Assembly: GCA_009746045.1 (NCBI GenBank)
Contig: RPFO01000213.1
Location: forward strand, 9,864,358-9,928,357
Direction: 5' to 3'
Origin: Mesostigma viride
Taxonomy: Eukaryota > Streptophyta > Mesostigmatophyceae > Mesostigmatales > Mesostigmataceae
Length of the DNA stretch: 64,000 nt
Notes under the pieces: model-generated
The model's input: only the letters and a program-made list of their open reading frames with translations
What the model was told of the DNA's origin: nothing
Databases searched by the model: none
In this document: positions 12,496 to 24,700 of the stretch, piece by piece
Layout: the number at the start of each line of letters is the position of its first letter
How positions within the stretch are numbered: position 1 is the stretch's first letter
Made by a program: the position numbers and the translations under genes

Positions 12496-14584
12496 ATGGC
12501 TATCTGTGCGTCTGATGCTGACGAAACCCAGCCAGCAGCCCGGCTGCGTCCATGCAGTAACTCTGCCGGAATTCCCGTATGCAAAGACGCTTTTACGCGG
12601 GGCAGGCCAATTTGCGAGGCGCGTCCTGATGGCAGATCAGCGGATTGCGAGACGCAGATGCCCGCGTTCGATGACCCCGTTTATTCGGGAAGGAAGCGGT
12701 TGGCCGCACTGCCAAAGTTGACCTTCCACCTGCCGGTGCTCAGCGAGGATTCCACCCCCGTTCCTGATGACGCGCCTGTGGCTCGCAAAGTCGTCTCGGC
12801 CCGGCCTGCGTCCACCAGTCAAATTCCAAACCCTTCCAGCGCGTCCACAGGTGTGCCCCACTGCTAAGGAAGAATGTCTACTCCTGTCGGCCCCCATTTG
12901 CTGGGAACTCCTTGCCGAGATAGCTGTATACATGTATTCAACTGCCTAGACACAAAGGCACGCCCGATACTGCCATTTCCATGTGCACCAATCTCGCTGT
13001 GCGACTCGTTTGACAAGTCGCGGTTAACATCAGTCGCTTGCCGAATTGAAGCACCTTTCGGCAGTCGACGCCGCATGCATCCCCCTACCATTCCCTCACT
13101 CGATCGCCCATGCTCCATCTAACACCCCCACCCCACCCCTTCCCCACCCCACCTGCAGGCATGTCATCGTCCCGCGCGCCCCGGCGCCGCAGCAGCTTTG
13201 AGCGCGGCGGCCCCTCCGGTGTCCCCGAGCCCCGACGCAAGAACACACGCTGCGAGATCGCCGAACGGCCGCGCTCCGTATCGACCAGCCCGGATGCCAG
13301 CAGCGGCGGCGCCAAGCCCCGTCTCCCCTCGGCGCGCCTCTGCGTCGCCACGTCCAACCTGTTCAAGGCAGACAAGGCAGCCCATCTGACCACGTTTTCC
13401 CAGTCCTACAGCGCGGGGCGCATCCCCTTCCGCATCCGCCACGGCTGCCGCACGTCCATCTCATGGGACTCGGCGCCGGAGGACGCGGCGTTCGACCCTC
13501 TGCTGGTACACTGCTGCGAGGGTCTGCGGGAGACGCAGTACCCTGAGTCGTTCCTGGCCCGCAACGGGTTCACCGCACTGCTGCGGTCGGTGGTGAGTGA
13601 TTCTACCCCGATGGTGGTGAATGCGGCGGTCCCTGGGTTACTAGTTTGGCTCACGTGGGTGTGCTCGGTGGCCAATCGGATCCACTAGGGAAACGGGATG
13701 GTTGCTGTTCAGTATGGGCTTGGAGTCGGTGGGCGAGTCTGCGTTGTCGGCCTGATGATCACAGAGGGTGAGCACAGTGGGTGTGTAAGGGTAATTCCCG
13801 GGGCTCTTACGTCATCCGATCCGGGGCTCTTGGGTTTTCTTTCGAGCGCTTACCTTTCAGGGATCAGGGACGACTGCCAGCTTCGTGCAACGTGGTTGGA
13901 AGTGGGTGGTCAAGTCCCCGCGGGTTTTCTGGTGGTCCATGGAAAATCTTCTTCCGTCAATCCGGAGATCACTTAGTGGCTCTCCTTTTGCCAGCAGGGG
14001 TTGGGTCAGTGGATGTGTACTCGGAAGTGCGCCCGTGACGTTGACAGCAGTGATACATGGGAATTGTATGCAGGCTCAGACAGACGAGAAGTAGACCAGG
14101 TCTTGCGGGTAGCCTCCTTCATCTCGTCAATAATCTTGGCGGGAGAGGTGCCTTGTTTCGTTCCAGTTCTCTTCTTCCCCCTTGGGTCACTTCCAGCATA
14201 CAAACCCACCTGCTTGACAGACCCACCCGCCTGACAGCACGTGCACATGCCGCCCCCATCCACGGGTGGCCCTTTTGCATCCACTCTTTTGTATGACACC
14301 ACCAGGGGGGCAAGCGCAAGACTCTTCCCCTGCTCCCCTCCCTGGTCCAGCCTCTCCGCGCCGCCCTATCGAGCCCTGACGAGGACGTGGTGGCCGCGGG
14401 CCTGCAAGCAATTGGCCAGCTGGTGGAGGTTGTCGGCCCCGCCCTGAACGACCACCTCAAGGGGCTCATGTCGCTGGTCGCGCGCAAGAGGGAGGGCCGC
14501 ACGCTGCGGCTTCTGGTGGCGGAGACGCTGCAGTTGATTGAACGGCACGGGGGCGCGCCCGCTCTGCTGCTTATCAAGAGACAG
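12496..14584 (+). CDS. PACRG-like protein (PACRGL family)
   Basis: The proposed exons are 12496-12850, 13159-13592 and 14306-14584; GT-AG junctions keep the frame (phases 1 and 0). Exon 1 (118 aa, Ser/Pro-rich, disordered) is the least certain; translation could instead start at ATG 13161. The family core lies in exons 2 and 3: FDPLLVHCCEGLRETQYP, then GGKRKTLPLLPSLVQPLRAAL broken by the intron at GG, then VVGPALNDHLKGLMSL and LIERHGGAPALLLIK. These match the PACRG-like rather than PACRG pattern (EGLRET, VGP-LNDHLK). The family has an ARM/HEAT-type helical repeat and is linked to cilia and microtubules. The expected last few residues (a K-PTY-type tail) must lie in a further small exon. A weak candidate is FKPTSFL and stop near 15133-15156, but I could not settle it. 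Confidence 0.8.
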
Positions 14585-15979
14585 GTGCGAAATTGCCGTG
14601 ATGGGGTCGGTCTCTATACGAGTATGCGGTCGGTCACTATACCAGTACGCGATTGCTTACCTAGTGGGTGTCAAAGGCTGCCAGTGTCAACGGCTGCCGA
14701 TGTGGACGGCAGATTGCTCCCACTTGCGGCGATAATGCGGGTGGGTGGTTTCCCACGTCTGTAGCACTGCCCACGTGGGCACGCGCTGTGGAGCAATGAG
14801 ATAGCCACATGCCTGCTCCCTTTCAAATAATGTGATAGTTTGGGGGCTAGAATCAGCGGCCCAAGGTACCGCTTTCGGGATCAGGGGCACTGATGGTTGG
14901 GGCCAAACAGAAAATGCAATGCGTGTAACGGGATGAGCCTCTTTAGTTCTAACACTCTTCTTCTTGCTTTTGTCCTTGATGCCTCGTCCGACCGTGGCCT
15001 TGTTTAACAGGATGCAAGTTATCAATCCATTCGAGGATGATGGCCACCCTTGCAGGGTACGGCATCATGCCTGTTACTTATGATATATTGGGGCTCTCCC
15101 CAAGTGAGCTTCTGAGCTGGTTATAGGGCTAGTTTTAAGCCTACAAGCTTTTTGTAGGCTTCGTTTGAAACATGTTGTAGATCACCGATTTTATTTTTAA
15201 GACTACGTCATACGGCCGTTAAGATGTTCCAGGGTCACATGCCTGGTTTCTGTGTTGGAGGTGCAAGCGACGGGGTTGCCCTTGCGTCAGTGTAAACTGC
15301 AACCTTTCACCACATTGGTGGTGTGTGGCAGCTATCAGCCACGTGTACTTGTATACGATTGCTGTCGCATCGGTTCAGCCATATTCTTGTCTCACTTAAT
15401 ATTGAGACAACTATTTTATCAAAGAGACAACCAGCGCAGGCCAGAAATCGGGAGAATCCGGACCATGGTAGCTCGAGCCTGCCGTTATCTTTTCCGCGTT
15501 TTCGAGTCGTTCAGGATGATGAAGATGAATGGTGATGGAAATGTGTATCCTTGTGCATTGAAATTATGGCTGGCTTACGTGTGGAGCGACTAGATGACCT
15601 AGACGGTGGGGCCGGAAACAGCATGCTTGATCAGGGCGTGTGTTTCTAGCCTAACTGGCCGGGAGTGTCTAGTGGTGAGCACCATTGCTGCGATCGCTCT
15701 CCCACCATTTACGAGGAAATACCCGCAAATGGAAAACCACTGAAAAGGTCTAGCTAGTCAGTCATCACGTTAGCCATGCCATGATTCCAAACGTCCAAGA
15801 ACTGCACACGGTGCAAAGGCAAAAAGCCGGAGGACAGCACTTTCAAATGTGCGGCGGGAACCAAAAGCCCGCGTATGCCAGAAAACATCGTGTTGCGGCA
15901 GCGACGCGACGATGTGGACACCGAATCCAGTGCCAAGCTCGGAACGGCCGCAAAGGAGATCTGGCATGCATCACAGGGT
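14585..15979. other. Downstream of PACRG-like gene; no other gene recognised
   Basis: This stretch should hold the short last exon and 3' UTR of the PACRG-like gene. It also contains the second copy of the dispersed short repeat at about 15417-15477 (GAGACAACCAGCGCAGG, then CCGGACCATGGTAGCTCG). No other protein family was recognised on either strand before the reverse transcriptase remnant. Confidence 0.45.
15417..15477 (+). repeat. Dispersed short repeat, copy 2
   Basis: This is about 60 bp nearly identical to 37728-37790, from ATCAA(G/A)GAGACAACC through CGGGAGAATCCGGACC to ATGGTAGCTCGAGCC. Unlike the copy at 37728 it is not placed inside a LINE tail, which argues that the repeat moves or is shared independently of that LINE. 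Confidence 0.7.
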
Positions 15980-16795
15980 TCAGATGTGCGGAGATACTAT
16001 GCGATCCAGCCGGTCCACGACCTGTTTGTAGAGCTTGTGCCAAGGGGCAGCACCGAACAGATGTGGGTGACGTTGCGCCAAAAAACATCGGACTTGACGG
16101 AGCATAATGTCTCGGTCATAGTCTTTGACCAATAAACGATGCAAGAGTTCAACAAGAGTCGTGATGAAATCGACACGATAAGAACAAAGACGGGAAAAAC
16201 GATGTAACTGAGAAAGAACAACACCATATTTTGCTGTGTGGGAAAGGAGACTGTGAATATCGGGGTAGCGAATAAAAGGAATTTGCTGATATTTAGGACC
16301 CTTGCGCGTATCATAGACAGCCGTACGCCAGCCCTTCTTGTTATGGGTAATGTTAAGATCGAGGTAATTGCAACTAGTATCCTCCGACGTGAGCTTTAAC
16401 GTGAGGGACGCTTGCGGGTAGATGCCAGGCAGACCAGCTGTGATGTACAAATGGGTTGCGAAATCAGGGTTGTCAAAATCAATGACATCATCCATGTATC
16501 GACATGTGTGGGAAAAAACGCCTGATGAGAACATAATCATTTGAGGCAATGAGATTCTCCATGAATGCAAGCTCATAAGTGTATAGATAGAGGTTTGCAA
16601 GGAGCCCGGCACACTTAGTGCCCATGGGGAATTGGGGATGCCGATAGCTTGTTGGTATACATTGCCCGCAAAACAAATGAAGGTGTTATCAACAAGATAG
16701 GAGATCCAGTGAACAAGGTCAGCCTTCGTGATGATATAATTATAAGCATCCCGCACGATAGCCCCTGCAATCCCTATAATGTATACAATAGCCAA
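15980..16795 (-). pseudogene. Penelope-like reverse transcriptase fragment with compensating frameshifts
   Basis: The open frame is 271 codons. It contains the RT catalytic box CRYMDDVIDF, then TSCNYLDLNITHNKKG and AKYGVVLSQLHRFSRLCS, which are typical of Penelope-like and related RTs. Between the motif preceding the active site (YQQAIGIP) and CRYMDD the frame is wrong. The expected PMGTKCAGLLANLYLYTYE is read in another minus-strand frame (16488-16676). Two opposite indels, near 16625 and 16510, therefore restore the frame by accident, and the long frame does not encode a working protein. No GIY-YIG endonuclease is visible. The upstream part of the element is missing beyond about 16820. Confidence 0.75.
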
Positions 16796-17113
16796 TGCTG
16801 GATGCTCATTAATAAAAACAACTAATATTCTTTAGTGTCACTGAAGTACGTCCAACGTGTGCTGCCTTGAGGGCGACGAGTCAGTGTGAGAAGCTTATCA
16901 GTTGGACACAATGAGCCACAATACGTCAAGCAGAAGCAATCACAGAGTTGACGGAACTTGTGACGTTTGCTCAACAGGAGTGCTAGCCATTCCATGTCAG
17001 CCGCTAGAACAGAATATCCTGCAACTAGGAGAGAATGGCACCTTCTTTGCCATGACGACAGAACGGCATGTGCAATGTGGCATGCCCTCCCCGGCGAAAC
17101 TGCGCAGGTTTTG

Positions 17114-17794
17114 TCAATCCAACAAATCCAGATTCCTCCAATCCCGCTTAACATCGTCCAAGTGGTCATCGAAATCCCACAAAGCCCTTTGCCTGCCTTG
17201 CGAGTGATATGATCTCAACAGGTCACCTGCCTTGGGCGCCACGGTAACCCTTCTCAAGGATTTGTCACTGGGAGGGTGAATAGCAACCCACTTGTCACCA
17301 GATTTACTGAACACCATCAGCATGTCCACGTCCCTGTTTTGCGAGTCTGCAGGGACCTCCGAGACGAGATGGAGATTACGGTTGTTCACCAGGACGGCGC
17401 AGTCCACGTTGGCATTGGCGGCGATGCGATCCGCAATCTTCGTGGCAGTACCGCCCAACTCGTAGTCATCTGCCCGTTGATTTGCGTGATAGTAACCGAT
17501 AATTTGGAGACCGGGCGTCTTCGCCTGGGTGGAACAGAACTCATCCACTTGCATCAACGCCATTTCCAGCATGGGCGCTAGCGCGAGGTCCCCATGAAAA
17601 AGGGGCACTGCGTCCACGACGGTGATCGACGTCTGTGGGCCCTCGTCAGAAGAAGCCTGCCCGTTCTGGCTCGCGGTGCCAAGCAGAACCCCGTTGACAT
17701 CCTTCGATGGATACTTCAGTGCGTGCAGTAGCAGCTTAATAAAAGCCTTTTCTTCAAAGCGGTGCGCCATGCTTTCCCGATCGTTCAATTCCAC
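17114..17794 (-). CDS. ER membrane protein complex subunit 8/9 (EMC8/9)
   Basis: This is an intronless gene of 226 codons. EMC8/EMC9 proteins are MPN-fold, non-catalytic cytosolic subunits of the ER membrane complex, which inserts and folds membrane proteins. Family signatures are visible: AFIKLLLHALKYPSKDVNG near the N-terminus, DAVPLFHGDLALAPMLEMAL, the block IIGYYHANQR, and the C-terminal WDFDDHLDDVKRDW. Its length is close to the usual 200-210 aa, with a small extension at the start. The first ATG is at 17794; a second in-frame ATG (MAHRFEEKAF) at about 17770 is equally plausible and fits the family start better. It is divergent from the synthetase gene (18705, +). It shows no frameshift, so it is probably functional. 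Confidence 0.92.
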   Translation of the reverse strand: MELNDRESMAHRFEEKAFIKLLLHALKYPSKDVNGVLLGTASQNGQASSDEGPQTSITVVDAVPLFHGDLALAPMLEMALMQVDEFCSTQAKTPGLQIIGYYHANQRADDYELGGTATKIADRIAANANVDCAVLVNNRNLHLVSEVPADSQNRDVDMLMVFSKSGDKWVAIHPPSDKSLRRVTVAPKAGDLLRSYHSQGRQRALWDFDDHLDDVKRDWRNLDLLD

Positions 17795-18704
17795 ACGCCA
17801 ATTTACAGCACCGTGTGAGCGTGTTTAGTGGTTTATACGTATTCTTGGTTAGATAAAAGGCTCATCGTGACATGAGCGGCACTATGATGTCAAACCGCTG
17901 GCTAGGCGAAACTGAAGTTTCACAGGCACAGTCTCAGAAATCTGGAGCCTGCGTGGATTGGCGTGCGCAAACAACAGCATACACCGGATGCCAATGCCGT
18001 TTCGCCCAACCTCTCGGCAAGTGCAACTGAAGAAGGCTAAAACTCCGCCGGGAACTCGCGTGGGCAAGTGTCTGGTATAAACGCACTTCAAATATATATG
18101 CGATGGCTGTTATTATCGCCTGGGGTTATTAAGTATTCCGTCAACTCACCTCTCGCTGCACTGATGGGCATCGGGCATCGTTCTTGGTGCGCAACGGGCT
18201 GCGCACCAAGTCTTCTGCAAGACCAGCGACGTAGACGTCCAACGTTGGGCTCATTGCCCGCGGCTGTCACCGCGTCTCAGTTCTCACGACTGACGACTCA
18301 CGAGGCATGACCTGGGCACGCGGCACTCACTACTAACCAGTGAATGGACTCTAGTACAAACAATCCTACTCTAGGTGCTTAGGTAGTCGTGAGTATCCAC
18401 AAAGTGTTAAGTATCTGTCATTATGCTACGACCAGGTTTCGATGTTGCTTGCCGCGATCGATGAACTAGGTGCGGACACATGTCACGTTAATTGCCATTG
18501 AGCTGTCGGCCTGTCGCGTGTCGGCAGCAGAAATCGACATTCATGGCTGGCCAGAACGCTCGCGGCAGTAAATTGGTGCGATCATATATCACACCAAGGC
18601 CGTGGCGACATTCTGCAGCCAGGTCCTTATCATAGGGACCTCGTTACAGCTCTATTGAATAACTCAGGGCGGCAGCAAGGTCGAAAGCGCGCTGCGGTGG
18701 GTTT
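17795..18704. other. Divergent intergenic region between EMC8/9 and GluRS
   Basis: This is about 0.9 kb between two divergently transcribed housekeeping genes, so it should contain both promoters and 5' UTRs. I see no TATA-like element that I would defend and no coding frame with a recognisable product. GCGCAAC/GCGCACC direct repeats lie near 18190-18208. Confidence 0.5.
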
Positions 18705-21700
18705 ATGGATAAACATACCATTTCCTTCCCGGCGGGGTCGGCCCCACTGGGTGCGATAGCAGCGGCGAGGCTGTCGTTGAGGTCTGTCGCGGCTTCACCC
18801 GTTTTGAATGGAGAAGGTCAACTTGCGACGATAAAGTTGCCGTCAGGGTAAGCCCTGGCCACTTCGCTTTCCGGCTCGCTGCTGCCCGGAATGGGCTGCA
18901 TATTGCCTCGCGTCTCAGATTTGCAATATCTACAGTTAGTGGGCTCCTTCGCCGCAGCTCCATGTCGGAGTCAAGGCGACGATTGTGCGGCGGGATACGG
19001 TTAGCTTAGTCGGCCCTTGTATTTGTATAGCCTGTGCCGGCACCGGTCTTCCACGCTGCTAGTATATGCTGCAGACACGTTGGAGTGAGCCCTTTGGTGT
19101 ACGTGCGTACCCGAGTAAGCAACCTAAATCCATATCCAGCAGTCGCCTGCTCGCTTGCAGTGGCGCCTCCGTGTCTACCTGGGTCGACTGCTTGGGTGCC
19201 TATCCACCGCCGTCTTACTAGACAAGACAATATGAGGCCCGCTCTCCCACAAATTCCCAACCCCTCCCGCTGTCCACCTCCCTTCCTGCTGTGATTGCCA
19301 TGCTGCCGAAGTGATTGGTATAGCCTCTGCGGTCCGTGCTTCGCTTCATGCCCCCCATGCTTGCGATGCTCCTTGTCGACCATGCCCATATGAATAGTTG
19401 AATTCTTGTTCACTACGCTCATATGAATAGTAGGTTCTTTGTTCACCACGCTCATATGAGTGGCTGATGCATTTGCTTTCTGGTTTTTCCTACCTGTCTT
19501 TTTCATCCGCCGGCTGCCCGCCACCTCAGCACGGTGTTCCAGGGCGCCCACACCATCATGCGCTACTGCGCGCGCATGTCACCGTCGGCACTTTATGGCA
19601 CTGACGCCGTGTCGGCCACTGAGGTACACAGAGGGAGACAGGAGAGGACTAGCATTCCTGTTGATATGGTTATAGTATACACTAAAATATGTTGTGCACG
19701 CGTGCCATGTCGGCCGCCGAGGTACACATGGCGTGGGGATGGGACTGGTGACATTGTTTTTTTGTTTTGTTTTTTTTTCTATTTTTTATCGTAGTTGCTG
19801 TCGTAGCTTGTGCTTGTCGTAATTTTGTGCATTGCCTAGTTATCATACTTGTAACATTGCAACTATGCTACTAAGACTACATCTCTATCTGTGTCACTAT
19901 ATCTGCGCCCCTATGTCTCTGCTTATGTTTTTTCCTCCCCTGCTGCGAATTTATTACTCATATCCTTGATGCTTTGAACTTTGCTTCTTGCCCCCATTCT
20001 TGTCTCCACATTCTCGACCCCGCGCTCACCCTTGGCCCCTACAACCATCCTTCCTCGTCCTCCACCCTGCCAGGTGGACCAGTGGGTCGAGTACGCGTCC
20101 GCGGCGCTGCTGGACCCCGCCTCCTTCCAGGGTGCCTGCTCCTTCCTGGACGAATTTCTGTCGCTGAGGACCTACCTGGTGGGCCACGCGCTATCGCTGG
20201 CCGACGTCGCCGTCTGGGCATGCCTCGTCGGTAAGGGATGGGGGCGTGACCGCGTAAGTGAGCACTGTGGTAATCGGGTGTGGACACTACAGCAACTGCG
20301 ATTTTCTGGCTACTTGTTTTACTCTTACCCCATCTGTGATGGTGGCATCATGCAGTAACATTTGACTGTCAGGTGTGATGTACAAGTCAACAGCGGCTCG
20401 GTCTATCTGTGCATTGCTTATCTTTGAGGGATATTGTTTGACCCATCCTCAGACGCTTCGCCTGTTTTGTTACTCCAGTCCGCTGCCTGTGCCAACTCTG
20501 TGGCATTGCCCTTGTTTGTACATCAGAACGGTGACTCCATCCCAACCAGCATAATGTTTTGCATCACCCAAAGTGGCCTGCACTGCTCTACCCTCATGAC
20601 CCGTTCATGGCCCGTCCATCATCGCTGCGATCACTTGTACAACATGTTCTTTAATGTAATGATCAGACTCGAAGCGCTTTGACCTGATTCGTAACGGCAC
20701 CAAGGTGCCACACCTGCGCCGCTGGTTCGCCCACGTCGATGAGACCCCGGAGCTGCGCGCGACCGCGGCCGAGTTCGGCACGCTGCAGCGCGTGGTCAAG
20801 CCTGCGGCGGGTGCGGCGGCAGGGAATAATGCTGGTGCCGCGGCAGGAGGTGCCGAGGGCAAGAAGAAAAGTGCGGGTTGCGAGAAAGTGGAGGGCTCCT
20901 TCGACGTGAGTTTGGTTGTTTCGGCGAGGTTATTTCGGCGTGGCATCCACGTGGCACATCCTTTTTGTTGCTTATATTTATATAGTGGAGGGCTTGTTCA
21001 ACGTGAGTTTTTTTTTTTTCTTGCATTGAGTCTGTGTGGCATAGCACAGCTGCCAGGGTGCCAACTGCCATGCCCCTTTGTTGTCGTAAGCTTATGGTGT
21101 TGCGGTCGTGTGATCGCTCCCTATGTATGATAGCAAGTGCGTGGCCTGTCTCTGTCCTTTGTTTTGTGGCGGTCGCGTGATCGCCTTATCTGATAGCAAT
21201 TGTGCGGCCTGTCCCTGTCTGTATGTTGTTTCAGTCGCCAGGTCGATCCCCATTTGAGCCATCAACACAGTAGCATGCCTTTGCTCACTTTGTCCGTGTT
21301 TGTTGTCTTCTCTGTCTGGGTTCGTTGCTTGTTGTCTGTGACAGTTGCCAGATCGGTTCTCCACACTAATAACGGCTACGCACCGTGTGGCTTTTATTGT
21401 CTTGCTTGCCGTTCTCAGTTTCCTAGTTTTTGTCCGTTGTCACCAGAATGGTCACCAGATCAAAGTCCCTACTGATGGTGTGACCTGTGTGGTTGTGTGT
21501 GTCACCAGATCGATCTGCCCGATGTCCAAGAAGGCGCCGTCATCACCCGCTTTCCCCCCGAGCCGAGCGGCTACCTCCACATCGGTCACGCCAAGGCGGC
21601 GCTGCTCAACAACTACTTTGCGCGCCGCTACAAGGGCAAGCTGCTGCTGCGGTTCGATGACACAAACCCGAGCAAGGAGAAGAGCGAGTTTGTGGAGGAG

Positions 21701-24700
21701 ATTCTGAACGACCTCGCTACGCTGGGCATCAAGCCGGACTTGTCCTCGCACACGTCCGACTTCTTTGACGAGCTCATGGCCATGTGCGACAAGGTGGGTG
21801 GTGTTTCGACAGTAACGTTGGGTGGGCCGTTGGGTAGCAGAAATGTTTAGGGATGTTTGACAAACAGGTAGAAGGGATGTTTGACAAACAGGTAGAAGGG
21901 ATGTTTGACAAACAGGTAGAAGGGATGTTTGACAAGCAGGTAGAAGGGATGTTTGACAAACAGGTAGAAGGGATGTTTGACAAACAGGTAGAAGGGATGT
22001 TTGACAAACAGGTAGAAGGGATGTTTGACAAGCAGGTAGAAGGGATGTTTGACAAACAGGTAGAAGGGATGTTTGACAAACAGGTAGAAGGGATGTTTGA
22101 CAAACAGGTAGAAGGGATGTTTGACACGCTGGTGTTGTGACGGGATGATGGTGGCCATGTGCGACAAGGTACCTACTCAAGCAGTTTGTACGATGTGACG
22201 GTCCTACCGAAAGCACGTGCGCGTCACGACATGAATGAATGAATGTTTGACAAGGTAGTTGAGAATGTTCATCGTGGATGGCAAGGGTAAAGCTTGCAGC
22301 TTGGTCACCATGATTTGTCAGAGTTCTAAGCGATGTTATGACGTTGTCATAGCGATGGTGACAAGGAATTGTGGGCGGGTGGGCGGGCGGGCGGGCGGGC
22401 GGGCGGGTGGGCGGGCGGGCGGGCGGGCGGGCGGGCGGGCGGGCGGGCGGGCGGCGGGCGGGCGGGCGGGCGGCGGGCGGGCGGGCGGCGGGCGGGCGGG
22501 CGGCGGGCGGGCGGGCGGGCGGGCGGCGGGCGGGCGGGCGGGCGGGCGGGCGGGCGGCGGCGGGCGGGCGGGCGGGCGGGCGGGTGGGCGGGCGGGCGGG
22601 CGGGCGGGCGGGCGGCGGGCGGGCGGGCGGGCGGGCGGGCGGGCGGGCGGGCGGGCGGGCGGGCGGCAGGCGGGCGGGCGGGCGGGCAGGCGGGCGCGCG
22701 GGCGCGAGGCGGGCGGGCGGGCGGGCGGGCGGGCGGGCGGCGCGCGGGCGGGCGGGTGGGCGGGCGGGCGGGTGAACAGTTAATCAACGTCTATATCAGT
22801 TCATTGATCAGGCACCTGGCTGTCTGTGTTGAGAATACGGCCAGAGCATGCACCTCATGGGACCCATGGACGATGCACCCACACTCGTGCGCATGCCACG
22901 ATCTCCCTTGACACCTTGTCTTCTGCCCACCCTTTCCCGCGCGCCATGCACCTGCCCATGGCGCGGCCCCACGAACGCGCTTGCCATCCCACCATCAACG
23001 CCCCCCCCCCCGGCCATGTGTCATGCGCCAGGCTACGGGGACGACATTGTGGCCATTAGCACGGATCTTATATGTCATTCTTGTTGCCTCCGCTCCCCCC
23101 TCTCCCCCCCACCAACACACTACACACACTTACACATACACGCACAAACCTGTGACATGCGCCAGATGCTGCGTGAGGGCAAGGCGTACGTGGACGACAC
23201 GGACGTGGAGACGATGCGCCAGCAGCGGGGGGAAGGGATCGAGTCGGCGCGCCGCTCGCAGTCGATCGAGGAGAACCTGCGCATGTGGGAGGAGATGAAG
23301 AAGGGCAGCCCCGAGGGCCTCCAGTGCTGCGTGCGCGGCAAGATGGACATGAAGAACGCCAACAAGGCATTGCGCGACCCTGTCTGGTACCGGTGAGTAC
23401 TCGCATCCCTAGTTGGTCGGATATCGGTGAGCACTGAATAGGCATTCTTAATAAGGTCTATCGGGCGCTGCGCAACCCCGTCGGGTACCGGTGATCCGCT
23501 GTCCTTTGTTTGGTCTGGTGCAGGCGAACCTGTATTTCTTAGCCCGATCATGTGCTGTGCGACCCAGCCTGGTGCCCATGAGTAAGGAGCAAGGCCTTCT
23601 GTTTGGCCTCGTACTGATAAGTAGTGGGCAGTCCACACATATTCCTTACCGTAGCAAACCAAATCCAAAGCTAGGTTTGGTGCCTAGCAGTGAGTAGTGA
23701 GCAGTCCACCCTGCGGGCTAATGCTGCATGACCTCGTCTGGGCCACATAACACCACACGCGTACAGCCGCCCCCTACGCTGCGCGCCGCCCTTTATTTCA
23801 CCCCACCTCCACCCCCTGGCAGCTTTAACCTGGAGATGCCGGACAAATAATACAAGGTGGAAGGTCTAGGAAAGTCCAGTAGGAAAGTTCACTTGTAAAG
23901 TCTAGTAAGATGGCCCACCTGACCAGACACACCCACGACCCTTATGCTCCACTCTGCAGCTGCGACGTGGAGACGCCCCCCCAACTCATCGGCTTTTGTG
24001 GATCTAATCTCTGTATCAAATCTCTTATTCAACTCTCTTCTTCCTCTGCAGCTGCAACGTGGAGACGCCCCACATCCGCACGGGCACCAAGTACAAGGTC
24101 TACCCCACGTACGACTTTGCGTGCCCCTTTGTGGATAGCATCGAGGGCGTCACGCACGCGCTGCGGTCGTCCGAGTACCACGACCGCGACGCGCAGTACT
24201 ACTGGACGATCGAGCTCATGGGCATCCGCAAGCCGTACATCTGGGACTTCTCGCGCCTCAACTTTGTCAACACGCTGCTCTCCAAGCGCAAGCTGCAGGT
24301 GAGGGGGTGTGGCCAGGGTGGAGTTTGGGTAGTGGCGGCATGATAGCCGCGCGCCTTGCTGCTCTCCAAGCGCAAGCTGCAGGTGAGGGTGTGTGGCCAG
24401 GGTGGAGTTTGGGTAGTGGCGGCATGATAGCCGCGCGCCTTGCTGCTCTCCAAGCGCAAGCTGCAGGTGAGGGGGTGTGGCCAGGGTGGAGTTTGGGTAG
24501 TGGCGGCATGATAGCCGCGCGCCTTGCTGCTCTCCAAGCGCAAGCTGCAGGTGAGGGGGTGTGGCCAGGGTGGAGTTTGGGTAGTGGCGGCATGATAGCC
24601 GCGCACCTTGCTGCTCTCCAAGCGCAAGCTGCAGGTGGTTGCCATGTGCCCAGTTTGGAAGCAGTTCGTCGCCAGCAGAACAACAGTCAAGTTCCAGTGT

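Noticed and set aside
12637..12933. Minus-strand open frame opposite the PACRG-like exon 1
   Set aside because: It is a shadow of the plus-strand coding pattern in GC-rich DNA.
13110..13160. Start of the PACRG-like protein at 13110
   Set aside because: This stretch is a C-rich polypyrimidine tract ending in CTGCAG just before 13159 and reads better as an intron end. ATG 13161 or the upstream exon at 12496 is preferred.
21774..22216. Repetitive open frames across the 24-bp minisatellite (both strands) as proteins
   Set aside because: The period is a multiple of three, so frames stay open by default. The tract lies inside an intron of a well-supported gene.
22259..22911. Gly/Arg/Ala-rich and Pro/Ala/Arg-rich open frames
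   Set aside because: They are products of the (GGGC)n tract, with no conserved sequence.
23945..23990. The copy of the exon 7 start as a genuine extra exon
   Set aside because: The frame after [11 protein letters not shown] has no counterpart in the synthetase family and no donor at a suitable phase; treated as an echo.
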